From Cymbidium sinense (lineage: Eukaryota > Streptophyta > Magnoliopsida > Asparagales > Orchidaceae): a stretch of 64,000 nt of DNA. Under the pieces are notes generated by a model. It was not told the DNA's origin. It did not search any database and saw nothing but the letters and a program-made list of their open reading frames with translations. Location: assembly GCA_021442155.1 (NCBI GenBank), contig JAKCPB010001392.1, positions 100,490 through 164,489 on the forward strand, written 5' to 3'. The position numbers and the translations under genes were made by a program. Below are positions 24,666 through 37,999 of the stretch, piece after piece (position 1 is the stretch's first letter; each line of letters begins with the position of its first letter).

Positions 24666-26900
24666 AATAAATCTTATTTGAAAAATAATATTAATAAAAA
24701 GAACAAAAATCTGATTCCATTCATCAAATCTTTTCTTCTTTTGAAGTGTTGTTTGCTTATCTTTCAAATCCACCATGACGTGTTTAGGGTAGGTGTAAGA
24801 TTCCACCAGTGGCATCCAATCCCTCTTGCACAACATAAACACAATCTCCTGATGCTTTTAGAATAGGTGTAAGAGAACTTGAGAGGCATCCTATTTTGAT
24901 TAGCATAACTAAGTCAGGTGTGAGAGAACCCAAGAGACATCCTTTCTTAGTAGGAATTCTTGTTGCCATCCATGGCATAATTTCATAATTCCTAATCATA
25001 TTTTAAGGTAGGTGTAAGAGTCCCCAAGAGGCATCATATTCCTTTTAGCACATGCACAAAAACAAACACAAATCCTTTATCTTAAGCTATTCTGATATGG
25101 GAGCAAGCCCTCTATGATACTCACTCATTAGCTGCTCTAGGTTGGGTTTACATGTTACTTTGCTAGTATGTCACCCCAGTGGTCATTTGTTGGAAGATAT
25201 GACTCCTAGTGCTTTCTTCCTAACTTGATCATTGCAATCCAATGAGCGCCTTGTTAATATGGTATGATTCACTTACAACCTCAAGGATTGACTCTGCTTA
25301 AGAAGAGATGTGAGTTCCTGTGCTTCTCTTGAATTGTCCATCATGTTCTAACTAGGTTGAGTATTTCTTGATGCTTGTGATAAGTCCCCTGTGAGGCTCC
25401 TTTCCTTTCCTCTTACTAAATTTGAGCTATATAAGTCCCCAGGCATTCACCAAGAGTTGCCCTAGTCATAAACCAATCATCTAGCTGAAGATAGGCTATC
25501 CCAACAGCCGCCCATTATAGATGTGAGTCACCGAGCTTTCTTCAGTGACATTGCAAACCGATGGGCACCTTAGGTTGGTTGATGTTTGCTATCGACAAAT
25601 GACTCACCCAAAGTGTACACCACTCTTGGACATATGAGTCTCCGAGATTTCTCCTTGAGTTGGACACTTAATACCAATTAGATATATGACTAGCCATGTC
25701 ATCTTCTCTAGGGTATTGGATTAGGCCCTTACATCCCCCATCCCTTATGGGCACTCTATTTTGATCAAGTCTTTTGAGACCCCATTTAGACATTACCAAG
25801 TTACTTTTGGATTGGACAGCTCTTCCTAGATACCCCCCGTGGTTGGAAAATTTGTGATGCACTAATTCTCCCTTGAAATAGATAGTCTAGGCTAATATAA
25901 GCTATTTCTGATCCCTCAAACTACTAGGTCCGATAAATAAACAAACTAAAATAAAACAAATAAAAAATTAATTCACTTATGGATTAGAATTTAAGCCCCA
26001 AGGGCCCCTTTTCCCAAGCAGCATCCTATCTTTAGGCGTGTCAACAAAACTCTATAGGAATTGCCTAACTAAGTTGTTGAGAGATAAATCCTCTCGTACT
26101 CAGTAGTCCCTTAGGTCGTTCAATATTTTCCTCAAGCAGGTTACCCCGATAGTCATTTACTTAAGATATGATATACATTTTTCTAGCATGATTATCAAAG
26201 ATGAAAACCCTAGGTCAATTTGTTGCCCAAAGTAAAACGTGACCCTAGTGGTCTTTCTAGTGAAGATGAGCTTTCTCTTCACTTAAATTGATCATTGCTT
26301 ACCAAAAGGCACCCTTTGGGATAATACTCCATCACGAAGCTACCCCTTTGGTTCAAGAATAGATAGGTCTAAGCTTTATAAGCTCCTTCTGTGACCCATC
26401 AAAACCAACGAAATCCATAAAACAAATTTGGAAAATGAAATCAATCTAACTATCTTTGAGTTAATCTAAGTCCCTAGTGCATTCACTCTTCCAGCCCTAG
26501 GTTCAATCTGCCTTACTAATAGATTACTCTAGAAATTGATCCTTACTATGATTTCTACCTAGTACAACTGCTATACACCGAAAGGCATCCATTTGGTTGG
26601 TTAGTCCTACTATGTGCTTAGTAGACTATCCTTTTGGATTGGTAAATCTATGTTAGGTCTTAACCTTCATGGCTCCTATTCAGTTTAATCCATTGTAACC
26701 AATAGGGTTCATTCTAAAAATTCAAACCTAACAAAATTAGAATCAAGTCAAACCTCTCATCCCCTTATGGATGACTGAACTTGCTTCCTAGTGGAAGGTT
26801 CACACTCTATCCCTTAGTGGGGTTCTTCCCTCTCTTATGTCTTATACATAGCCACATTGCACTAAGCTCTAGATTCTTTCTCCTTTGGATAGATTGTTTT
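24666..26900 (+). repeat. E2 3' noncoding tail, part 1: diverged tandem repeats
   Basis: Related to the E1 tail at 3200-4900. It holds repeated blocks with GGTGTAAGA..CCAAGAGGCATCC (24790, 24865, 24910, 25010) and the GATGTGAGT..TTTCTTC..CCGATGGGCACCTTAGGTTGGTTGATG type (25190, 25310, 25510, 25620, 26160, 26260, 26560). Fragments of simple units recur every 90-150 bp but have drifted far. No gene is seen. The tail family is shared by three places in this window. Confidence 0.6.
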
Positions 26901-27865
26901 TATGTAGTGCTTGTGATCTCTTGGTGTTGTTGATCATTTCGGTCAACACTAATACATGCGGTGTTCCTTGTCACTCACACCACACCTATTGAACGCCTTT
27001 TGTTGACCTCATTTTTAGGATGAGCTCTCAACCCCTCTATTTAAGACATAGGACTTCTCTTAGACTTTAAGAGTTCCTTAGTCTTATGACACATCTAGTG
27101 ATTAGGTGGACACTCAACCTAGCCCTATAAGACTTAAAAGAGTTACCATAGAATAGGTCATGCCTTGGGTGTTAGAAAACTTCCTACCCTTAGCTTAAAC
27201 CATTCCTCACTTTCCTCCTTCAAGTTAAACTCCAAATCAATTCTATTTGATTTTTCAAATCCAAATCAACTCCAGATTGAAACCATGATTGAAATCTATG
27301 ATTGAAACCCATGATCAAAATCCATCAAAAATTCCTATGTCCAAATTTTCCTAAGTCCTTAATCTTCCCTTAAGGACTTAACCAAAATCATGATTCAATA
27401 TTCAAACCTGAGATTTTCTTATAATCAATATTCTATCATATTTATATATACAAATGAAATATAAATTCAAATCAATCAAACTAAACTCAAAACTCCAAAT
27501 CAATTCATGAAAATTTTCTTAAGTCCCTTTAATTTTCCATTAAAAGACTTAGCCAAAATCAATCTTAAACCTTGATCAAACCTATTCAAATTCATGATAT
27601 TTTCTAAAAAATTATTTATATTCTCATTTATATTCTCATATATAAATGAAATATAAATTTAAATCAATCAAATCAAACCCACAAATTAAATTCCAAATTT
27701 AAAATCCTTGAAATTCAATTAAATCCTTTAAATTCCCTTTAATAGATTTTACCTAAATCATGATCAAACCATTTAAAATTGAACTTAACCGAAATTGATT
27801 GGAAACAAAGATACAAATTTAGTCCATATGACTAACCTAACCTAAACCTACCTTGACCTAAAAAA

Positions 27866-27905
27866 TAGGTCAAATGGGTCAAATCAACTTGACCCATTTG
27901 ACCTA
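27866..27905. repeat. Perfect 17-bp inverted repeat with 6-bp loop
   Basis: The left arm TAGGTCAAATGGGTCAA (27866-27882) and right arm TTGACCCATTTGACCTA (27889-27905) are exact reverse complements around ATCAAC. Further TTGACC(C/T) words follow at 28010-28075. It would form a strong cruciform or RNA hairpin. TTGAC is also the core of W-box sites bound by WRKY factors, so an element-encoded stress-response site is possible but unproven. Confidence 0.8.
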
Positions 27906-30900
27906 AGTGAAGTCATATGAGCCAAAACCAAATATATACCAAATTGAATCAAACCAAAGCCACCAAAACATTTAAAATGGTCATATGAACTTGAACCAAC
28001 CTTGGTTTGACCCAATTTGACCTATTGGTCAACTTGACCTAAGTTGACCCATTTTGACCTAAATGGATCAACATGAGCCAAACCCTATCAAATGGATTCC
28101 AAATCCAATGAAACTTGGCCAAACGTAGATTCTCCACATATCGAACATGTTCAAGGTGGAAAATAGCAAAATTACCATCCTACCCCTAGGACATAGAACA
28201 CATTTTAGCCTAATCCATAGGTAATTTGGCCATACCCTCCTCACAATCACTTCAGGCTTTTCTAAAAGCTCAAGGGGACTTAATGATGAGTGGTGCACCC
28301 AACCGAATGGGTGTCAGTCAGCCCATTTGGTCCCTAGACCAAACCTGACCCCTAGCTTAAAATTGAAATTTCAAACTCCCTCTTAAGCTCAAATTCATCA
28401 CATGGGAAGTTGGCAATCTATTCCTCAGATCAAATAGACCATGTGCACACTCAAAATAGATCAAACAACCCTCCCAATCTCATTAATTGGATCAAAATAG
28501 CAAGACCATCTTCATCCATCCTTCAAGGGGAGATAAACTCCCCTAATTCACTCTATTTTCACACCTTCATTGAAGAATGGAAGCCGGGATCCATTAAGAT
28601 TGATCCTAAGCCTCCTAGAGCTCTTCCCATTTCTTCTTCTTGGCTTTGAAGAAAAATGGGGAGGTGAATTGCCAACTTCTTTACACTTGATTGCCTCCAC
28701 CCTCCTACACACTTCTTCTAAGGACCAATCCGAGCTCACCCAAGCTTCCATTGGAGTTCCCATAGCAAGGAGAGGAGCAATTGGATTAAAGCCACAATGA
28801 TCTTCTGTTGGTCCATAGAACAAGCCACTCAATCCCAAGGCCTAGGAATTTCAAAGGCTTCATCTCCACTGAAAAGCTACCTCAATGATCTCGAGCACCG
28901 GATCACCTCGTGAGGTATGGAATTTTATCACTAAACTCAATGTGGTGTGGAGCTTTATGAAAGAAATTTTACCTCATCAAATTTTGACCATTGGATTCGT
29001 TCCGCCTCTAGATGGTGTGGGTAATTTTGGTTTGATTCAATGCTAGATCGAAAGTTTGATCTTCCCTTGATCATGGATGGTCTCTATTGATCAAGGGGAA
29101 GAACTTGGCTCATCTCAACCATCCATCCACACATTTTAGATGGACAAATGAGATTATTTAGCACGTTTAGTTACCTATTTATCTTTTATAAACTGTGGGT
29201 GAATCCTTAGCCACCTGATCTTTGATCAGATGGAATAAAATATAAGCGTGCATACCATCACCATTTGGGATGATAAGTTACTCTCATGATGCGTAAAGAA
29301 AGTGACTACCACCGCCATGACGCGGAGCTGATTACTTAGGGTTAATTAAAATTAATTAATTTATTAATCCATGGATCTTCAAAATGCATATAACTCTTCA
29401 TAAAAAAATTGAGATATGAAAAAATTTTGGATAGATAATTAAACCTAGAACATTTTAAAATTAATTTTGATGAGATTATGATTTTCTCTGAATTTGATTT
29501 TATTTAAAGTGTATTTTACTAATTACTCTTTGATTAGCTTTGATTAATCCCAAATTTCTTGGGTAAGTTTTAGGGAATGACCTCACCCTCTAATTTGGGA
29601 TTTATTAAAGGCTTGATTAGAGTAATTGCATGTGGTTTTCATAATTACCCTTCTCATGTAATTAAGCATAATTAGGGTGTAATTAGTGGTCTTACCATCT
29701 AATTAGGGTTAATTAAGGCTTGATCAAGTAAGTAGGAGGTTTATGGAATAATTTTGGGGCATTTCCCCTAAGCTATTCCCTAAACCTCCTCTTATCTCCT
29801 TGATCTTCTCTTAATTAAGGTTTAATTCATTAATTATCCCTTTAATCAATTTTCTAAAAATTCTGCACAGTTCCAGAACTTAATTTATCTACTATGCATA
29901 GATGATTAGGTGTTTAATAACCTAAGTTCAATTAATAAAATCAAAACCCCATTCATAAGTATGAAAGGGTGTTTTGAAATTACTTAAGCTAACCCCTTAT
30001 CTTAATTTAACTTTTAATTGTGAGCCAAATTGCATTAGCTTTTCATTATTAGGTGCATTGAAATTTAAATTCTTGTGGGTTTTATGTCATCATTCTCATA
30101 ATTATTTAGTTAATTCTTCTAAGGTTGTCTAGGTAAGGGTTAATTACTTAATTCATACCTTAACCTAATCAATACATAAAAATAGATCTAATTATTTAAT
30201 AATTAAACAAAAATATAAAAAACATGTGGAAATGGGTTAGGAATTGTAAACTCATCTCACCTTTTCAAAATTAAATCAAACTTCAAACTAAACAAAATTA
30301 CTTTGAAATTCACTTTGATTTATTCTAAATTTTCTTATTCTATAAGAATGTCTTTAGATTTAAGTGAAGTGAGTTTGTTTACATGCTTTCATTACTTTGA
30401 ATCTTTCCCAACATGTTAAGTTGTATGCCATGTGATTTCATGCATTCATAATTTCATGTTTCAAATTTTAAAATGAAATTATTTTACTTTATGTCAAATG
30501 TGCATGTGTTGGCTAAAATAAAATATGAGTGGCTATTATCACTACTAAAATTATTTTTCAAAACTTATAAATGAAATATGAAATCTGAAAGTATGCTACT
30601 TATACTTTAATTATAAGCTTGCATGTGAAATATTATAAAAGTATGCTTAGTATTTCCTTTCTCTCTATGTTGGTATAGTTTTGAATAGAATTTTGAGATA
30701 TAAGGTTCATTTGAAAAAGACCTAATGCGCACCTAATTTAATATCATATTCATCCCTATTATACCATCTAAGAAGGGTTACCTACACTTACATGCATAAA
30801 TTTCATAAACAAAATAAATCTATTAAATAACTTTTGCAACTTCCTTTTTTATTTCATTTCATTTGTATGCATGTTTGTATTTAAAGAAAGTGGTATATTA

Positions 30901-31152
30901 GTCCGACAACCCCAAGGGTTGTAGCTTTAAGTAGGTCTTATCTTACACTTGTTAACAATGGTTGTACTCACTTATGCCTTTCTTACTTTCATGTATGTGA
31001 AATTTTGGATAAGGAAAACCTTTTCTACTTACAGAAAAATCATGCATATTCAACTTCTAAATTTTCATAAATGGATTACTTAGCATGCATCATAAAGTGT
31101 GTTAACTACTCTCATTTGTATGTATAGATATGCTTAAGGTCCATCCATATGC

Positions 31153-31156
<4 letters not shown>

Positions 31157-31184
<28 letters not shown>
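31157..31184. repeat. (TA)n microsatellite
   Basis: A clean TA dinucleotide run of about 14 units inside the E2 3' tail. A short TC run follows at about 31381-31399. Confidence 0.9.
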
Positions 31185-31187
<3 letters not shown>

Positions 31188-32046
31188 GGAAGGAGATGAA
31201 GTAATGCGTGTTATGTGAATTTTGATTCATTTTATTTAATCTTAAAATGCCTTTCTCTTGAATAGGTTTGTTTAGGGTTTATCTAAACTTAGGATTGATT
31301 AAAAGATGTAAAAAAACATTCACCTAAATGAAACTAAAATATGAACCCACTTTAGAAAATTACTTAAAGGAAAAGAGAAGTTCTCTCTCTCTCTTCATAA
31401 CTTAGTAATTAATTGTAGGTTTCACTTAAACCAAATTAAAACATGAAATAAAATCAACCCAAAACACTTAAACAACTTAAATGAAACCTTCCTCTAAGTT
31501 GAACATGTCCTTCACACTTAGAAAATTTGAACCTAAAGCCATAGCTAAGCATACCACACAAACCTTCAAAGCACACACATTAGCCTAAGTCACCACTTCT
31601 AGCCTTAGGTTAAGTCATGGTTTGATGTTATGTTTCATTTTGTGATATATGTTTTAGACTGGATGTTAGGGTGTATGCTCATAGAATGAATGGTAGACGT
31701 CTTCCTAGTCTAACTATTCTTGTAGGGATTGTGCTTAAGGGGCTATCATAATAAAAATATAAATGCTTTTCTTGTAGATGCTTTTATACCCCTAAGCATA
31801 ATCCATAGTGGACTTTAGTCCATGTGTGGGGTGATAAGTCCAATATACATGCTTGGGATTTGTGTGGTGTGTTTTATCAATCTTTGCAGTGTTAGTTAGA
31901 TTTCCAATTTTCCCTTTTCAAAAAAATTTGTATAATTAGGATTTTGGAATTTTTTATGGGATTAGATGAGCATTGGTCATAAGATCCTATCTTATGCACC
32001 ATATGAAGCCTTGGCATCTACCATCCAACCATCCAAAGAAGGAACC

Positions 32047-32095
32047 AAAGAAGAAAAGAAAAGAAGAAAGAAGAAAGAAAAAGAAGAAAGAAGAA
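32047..32095 (+). promoter_or_regulatory. Polypurine tract of E2 (plus-strand priming site)
   Basis: Forty-nine uninterrupted purines (AAAGAAGAAAAG-like) lie just upstream of the 3' LTR. In LTR retrotransposons the polypurine tract primes second-strand DNA synthesis and normally touches the LTR. Here TGAAGACCCC begins at 32102, so the true 3' LTR may start there and not at 32209. Confidence 0.7.
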
Positions 32096-32101
32096 TAAAG
32101 T

Positions 32102-33679
32102 TGAAGACCCCATAATAATGAATTCCTTTGCTTAATTGTAATTTAATTCATTTGTAATTGAGTTTTATAAGGGTAGAGCTCTACCCACATTTGATATTTT
32201 TGGCTGTGTGGTGCCCCACAATGGCCATTTATTCTTTTTGTGATTAGCTTTATAAATTGATTGATGATTTGTTTAGATTTTGCATTAAGTGGCATGATTT
32301 TCCTAGTTTCTTCCTTACTTTATGTATGGCCTGGATGTGGATTAGGCTCTTTGGGGAAAAATAAATCTTTTACCCAACTTAACAATTCAAATTAAAATTA
32401 AACAACTCATAACCTCAAAATCAAGATAAAAGAATTAGCAATCCCTTAATTGAATGAGCATTTCTATATAATATCATGCACAAATGAATCTTATTTCACT
32501 CTTGATTGGAGGGCTTCCACCTTTGCCGAGAACCTTGATCTTTGAGAGCCGTGGTGGAAACTCACCTCCTTCATTATAATTGGCCAATAATCTTCTTTCT
32601 CATGCATTAGTCATAAAAAATCCTATTAGCTTGAGTCAAAATATTTGTCCAAAATAAAATAAAATGAAATTTTAATTGCATTAGATTTAGGTCATTTGAT
32701 GTCCCTTTACATGATCTAGATCTAGTCTCTTTAGGGAGTGAGTTTAAGGACTTAGTCTCTTTCTAAATAATAACCTAGCTATCTTGCATAAGCATAAAGA
32801 CTTGCCTACATGTATTTAAAATTATAGGAGGAGTTAGTTGGTGGCCACCCACAGGCAGTTGTAAGTCCAAGCTGTAGGGTGGTTTGTCCTCTCTTGTGGA
32901 GGCAAACCAAATTACCCATTTTTTGCCTTAGATTTAGGTTGTGCTCGCCTCACCAAACACTCCCTAGATTTATAGAGGTTACTTCTCCACTTTCAAGGCC
33001 ATAAGCATAATTCCTCACCTCTTAGGCATTTCATTAATCTTATGTTAAGGAATCTTAAGTCCTAAAAATCTAAAGAAAAATTCAACTTAAACAAACTAAA
33101 TCAATTTGAAAAATATAAAGCCCAACTATAGGATAGTCTGAGATGCTCGCTAGGTTTCTAGCATCATGGGTATCTCTTATCTATCTTTATGGCTTCAATA
33201 ATAAATCCTCTTTTGATCAATCCCATTTTGATCTTCAAAGATAAACCAATCGATTGATAGTCCTTTCCTATTGAAATCTTCAAATACAATGATCATTTTT
33301 CTTAATCGAGAGTTTTCCTAAGGGATCCCATCCTTTAAAATGTAATTAATTATGGTGGCTTGCCCCTATAGGGAACTTAACGAACCCAATTTAAAATAAA
33401 CCCTGCTTTACTTTTTCATGTAAAGTAGGGGAAGAATCTCTAGTACATATGCAGACCCATCATCCTTAGGAGTCCTTATTGAGGTGATTAGATCCATTAA
33501 AGGGTAGCATTTTCTATCTTTCAAGATAGTACACTATTTTCTTGATGATGTACCCGATCACCTAAATAAGTACATCTACGGATTTGCATGGCATCTTACG
33601 AAGATGAATTTCTATAGGTGTCTTCTTTTCTTTCTCCCTACAGATTTGAAGGCGACTCCCTATAGGAATTTATTCACCA
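32102..33679 (+). repeat. 3' LTR of element E2
   Basis: The segment 32209-33679 matches the 5' LTR (12220-13707) and ends with the same GAATTTATTCACCA. The 107 bases from 32102 to 32208 have no partner in the 5' copy but follow the polypurine tract, so they are probably the LTR start lost from the 5' copy. Together the LTRs define an element of about 21.5 kb. No target-site duplication can be tested because the left end is damaged. By eye the LTRs differ by roughly a tenth of their bases, so the insertion is not recent, unless sequencing errors inflate this. Confidence 0.8.
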
Positions 33680-36375
33680 CAGGCTTCTTCTTAGCACAAT
33701 ATACACAAAGGCAACCAGTTGGTTGCTTCTACCCCATGGCTAGTAGACTATCCCTTTGGATTTGTAAATCTGAGATAAGACAAGTCCGATATAGCCCCTT
33801 CTCAGTGGGTCCATCGCACACCGACATGGTCCATAAATTAAATCTATCAAATTTGATTGACCTCACATCTCTAATGGTTATGCCCTCAATTCAAAATCAA
33901 ACTAAACCAAATAAACCATATCAAATGACATGAAATTAAGGTAAAATTAATCTTGACTACTTTTGAGTTGACATAATCCCCAACAGCATTCACTCAGTAG
34001 TCGCCCCGGTCAAGTTTGATTTGTTGTGCATCCAATAGGTCACCTCAATGATTGTTCCTCACTTTGGAAGATTTAAGTCTGCTATGCCTTCTTCCTAGCA
34101 TAATCATTGCACACTGAAAGGCAACCCCTTAGGTTGGCTAGCTTTACCCCACATCCGATAGACTATCCATTTGGATTTGTAAACCTGAGGTAGGTCAAGG
34201 TTGATATAGCCCCTTCTCTGTGGGTCCATCACACCGACAGGCTCCATACATTAACTTATATTAAATTAAACCCAATCTAATTTTCCCCAGTGGAGTTAAA
34301 TCACACCCATTGGAGACCCAAATCAAATATAAACAAGCAAGCAAATCAAATCAAAACCAACCTCCCAGTGGATTAAACTAACTCTAGAGAGTCTAAAATC
34401 ATAAACAACCAAACACTTATTCTCGGATACATCCCCAAACAAATCTATGAAATCAAACTCAAATCTCAATCCCCAATAGATAGCTTGAATCTTCCCTGGA
34501 AGGTTCATATACTGATCCTGGACTAATATCTCTAGCAGATGTGCCTACATCAATTAAAATAAAATAAATTAAAGCCAATTTGATCTTAATCCATGGTGGA
34601 TTATAGATTCTTATCCCATAGATCTTCTTCCATAAAACATATAATCAAATCAAACCCTTATCCCAACAAATTTTCTTCTTCTATGCCTCATATAGACCCT
34701 TCACATGTCATGTCCAATGCGTGATCCTACTCCTCCATGTCCTTGACATGGAATTCTCATCAAATCTTATTTCTTCTCTTCTGCACACCATTAATACTTT
34801 AACCAAAAGCCTTACAATGTGTTTGTTCAAATTAGATCATCTTAACATTGTTATCAACATTTTATGATTTTGATGGTGCTCAAACTAACTATACAATATC
34901 ATGCTAAACATATATATAGTGGAATTAACACACTATATTATATTATAATATATGATGTTATATTATAATTTGATATAATATAATATATTGTCTAACATTA
35001 CACATTAGAATCACCTAAAAGGAACAAATAATAAAATTTTCTCAAAATATGAATAATGTTCATTTTGATGTAAAATTGTTATTTTTCTATTAGAAATGGT
35101 ACAAAATAGCATATTTTGGTGTTGCTTCTTGGTGTGTGATGTGAATTTGGCCAAATTCTTCCATCTCAACCTTCAAATTAACATTTTGTGAGTTTTACCC
35201 AATGTATTATAACAAAAGTAAAACATACTAAAATGTAAAATAACATTTAGTGACATACCACCATTCATATATTTGTGAAGTTATATTGTTATGTACATTA
35301 TATTTTAATATATTTCATATAATATATTATCTTACATTACACCTTTAAATGAATCACTTTAAGTAAAAAATTTATAAAATTTGGTTGAAAATGAACATTT
35401 ATTTTGGATGCAAAATTTCTTTCTTTTGATTAAATGACACACCATAGTACACCCCCAATGATGTTCCCTAAAGCTTACCTTAAATTTGGCCAAATTCCAT
35501 CATCTCAGCGTATAAATCAATATTTTTATGAATTATACTAGTACAAACTCTACCACATCATACTCTAACAAACTAAAATATGCTAAACAAGAAGTAGTAA
35601 TGCACAATAGTTTGAAATAATGCATGATGCTACACTATGTTATGGCATCCTATATTATAATACACTATAACATACTATATTATATTATATTGCATATCAC
35701 ATCACAATGGATTGCTTCAAATAAAAAATCATAAAAATAGTCAAAACAATAAAAATCTATATATTTTAGTCATATCACTTACAAATTTTAAATTGAAACA
35801 ATATATTATGATGCCATGCTCTATGTATTATGAATTTGGCCAAATTCCAGCATTTTAAAGTCTAAACCAATATTTTTATAAATAATGCTAGGTAGGCTCA
35901 TTGGATGATTTCAAAATACTTAAAGAATTTAAAATGCATAATATATATATATATGATATATGATGCTATACTATGCTACAACATATAATATTTATTTTGA
36001 ACATAAAATCTTACTTTTAGACTACAAGCATAGCACACCTTTGGTACTACAACCTAATTCCACTTCAAATTTAACAAATTTCATCATCGATTTATTAAAT
36101 CAATATTTTTAGGATTTATATTAATATAAACTATAGGCACAATACCATAATATACTAAAACATTTCAAAACATCTTATAACATCAAAAGACATAACATAC
36201 TACATGCTCAAATATATGATACATTATACTATAACATATGGTATTATAATATGATTTAGGTTAGGGTTTAGATATTCAAATCTCTAATAATAAAGTCTCT
36301 TGAAGATATTTTCTTTAGCTACTATAACTGTTAGATTAGGTCATTCTTAGACCTACCCTAATGACATTTTATTTA
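33680..36375 (+). repeat. Copy 2 of the large direct repeat: tail of a third Tat-like element
   Basis: It starts abruptly at the E2 LTR end. 33690-33950 resembles 4435-4620, and from 33960 to 36375 it follows 4310-6840 collinearly, including the AT-rich blocks and the end block that leads into telomere-like DNA. This is therefore a third fragment of the same element family, with its left part missing or replaced by E2. The ORF at 33604-33933 spans the LTR boundary and is chance. A minus-strand ORF at 34323-34508 is also judged chance. Confidence 0.7.
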
Positions 36376-36452
36376 AGGTTTAGGGTTTAGTAGTTTAGTT
36401 TAGAGTTTGGGTTTAGGGTTTAGGGGTTAGGTTTAGGGTTCAGGGTTTAGGG
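36376..36452 (+). repeat. Short telomere-like array T2
   Basis: About 77 bp of TTTAGGG and near variants joining the Tat-like tail to the T run of LINE B. The last two repeats before the T run are clean (CAGGGTTTAGGG). Confidence 0.9.
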
Positions 36453-36489
36453 TTTTTTTTTTTGATAAAACCCACAAAGGGGAGAAATT

Positions 36490-36906
36490 TTATTGCCACA
36501 AAGAAGGATTACAAAAGTCCTTAAGAGGGGAAAATCTCAAAACTAATGCTTTAGGAGCTACAATCAACCTAGAGAGAAAAATCCCCAAACTATTACAACC
36601 AGAAGAAAGAAAAAGAAAAAGAAACATAAGAAAATGAGCAACAAAATAAAAGCAAAAAAAAGTAGCCAAAGACCACAAAGAGAATACAGGAGAGGGAGGG
36701 CATAGCCACAAGTAGAAGACAATAATGCAAAGAAAGAAGAAATACCAGAAGGAAATCAAGAGAAAGATCAAGAAATAAAAGAAGAGGAGGGAAAGCAAAG
36801 AAAGGCTCCGCTCAAGATAAAAGGCAACCAAATTTTGTGAGCATCCAAACTCCAAAAGAAGGGTTTTACAAAAAAGGCTACCAAAAAAAAGATATAAAAG
36901 GAACAT
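36490..36906 (-). other. LINE B 3' untranslated region with a 138-codon hydrophobic ORF
   Basis: On the sense strand of the LINE, downstream of RNase H, there is an open frame of 138 codons rich in Leu, Phe and Tyr. I recognise no domain. LINE A and LINE C have similarly hydrophobic frames in the matching region. The T-rich sense strand is enough to explain this, so a real third gene is unlikely. Confidence 0.3.
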
Positions 36907-37119
36907 CTAGCCATCATTGCCAACAAACCTCAAAAAATGCACCACCAAGTAGCAAAGTCATCCAAGAATAGGGATAGCAACCACCATCATAGAAGAGAAA
37001 AAAATTAAGTAACTGACATAAGGCAAACCAGCTTTATCAGTTAGAAAGGCCTCTTAATTGCTTTGGAATTTTATCATTGGAAAACAAAGTAAAATTAGAA
37101 AGATTACTCCCCAAGCCAG

Positions 37120-37500
37120 CTAAAAGTTAGTGTAAGCATTACCTTCTCTCAAAATATGAGTCATCTTAAAAGATAGTTTAGAAATAATAGCATTAATATT
37201 CCTAAGTAAATAGAAAAGTTTAGCATTACCCTTGTGATTAAAGTTGAACATAATAACAACCATCTTAGCATCAGATTCTAACCAAATGGAAAGAAGAATT
37301 CTTCTCCAAATAAAGCTTAAGAGCATCATAAATAAATTTAGCCATAATAATAAGTAGAGAGAGGAGTCGAAAAAGCCAAAACAATACTCCCAAGATTATT
37401 ACAAAAAATACCACCATAGCTAGACTTGTTAAGTGCAATGAGCCATCCATTAATTTTAATACAACAATTAAGAGGCTTAATCCAATAAATGATTTTATAA
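37120..37500 (-). pseudogene. LINE B RNase H domain remnant
   Basis: On the minus strand the start of the domain reads KINGWLIALNKSSYGG and GSIVLAFSTPL (37330-37470). The end reads FKMTHILREGNAYTNF (about 37120-37170), matching the plant LINE pattern H-x-x-REGNxxAD. The two halves are in different frames. RNase H removes the RNA template during copying. The usual catalytic NxDG start is NGWL here, so it is not intact. Confidence 0.75.
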
Positions 37501-37999
37501 GAAGGACAAGTCATAATAAGGAAACTTAATACCCAATTTAGAAGCAACAAACTTGTAACCTCTAAAATGAGTACCACTAAGAAGCAATTGTGTAAAGATA
37601 AATTTTTTTCTTTAGTCATAATAATCCTCTTATGATTCATAGGCACATTATGATGTTTAGCATGATTTCTATCAAGCCAAATAAACCAAATCAAAGTAAC
37701 ACCCATAATAATTTTGATATGCCCTTTGACAACATTAAGAAAGTCAGAGCTAAGGAGCTGCATTAAATTAAAATTACCATTAAAAGAATTAAGGTTGAAT
37801 AAGTCCTCATACCAATTCCAAACTTTAGAGGAAATAGCACCATTAACAAATACATGACTAACATTCTCAATATAAAAAAACACAAACATTTAGAAGGAAG
37901 ATAAAAACCTTCTCCAAAAGTAAAGAATCAACAGCAATAAAACCCCTTAAAATCCTCCAAACAAGAATAGAATAAGAGGTAGGAATAATGTTATTCCAA

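Larger units (their letters stand above)
26901..32030 (+). other. E2 3' noncoding tail, part 2: AT-rich, no recognised gene
   Basis: About 5.1 kb between the tandem repeats and the polypurine run. It contains FAAT-rich decayed sequence (27230-27800), a cluster of TTGACC-type words with a long palindrome (27835-28080), two short unrecognised ORFs (28410-28649 on + and 28548-28838 on -), a (TA)n run (31157-31184) and a (TC)n run (31381-31399). I see no domain in either ORF. Large 3' untranslated regions of this size are known in Tat/Ogre elements. Confidence 0.5.

Noticed and set aside
28410..28838. Overlapping + and - ORFs of 76-96 codons in the E2 3' tail
   Set aside because: No domain recognised, no partner in E1, and opposite-strand overlap. 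Judged chance.
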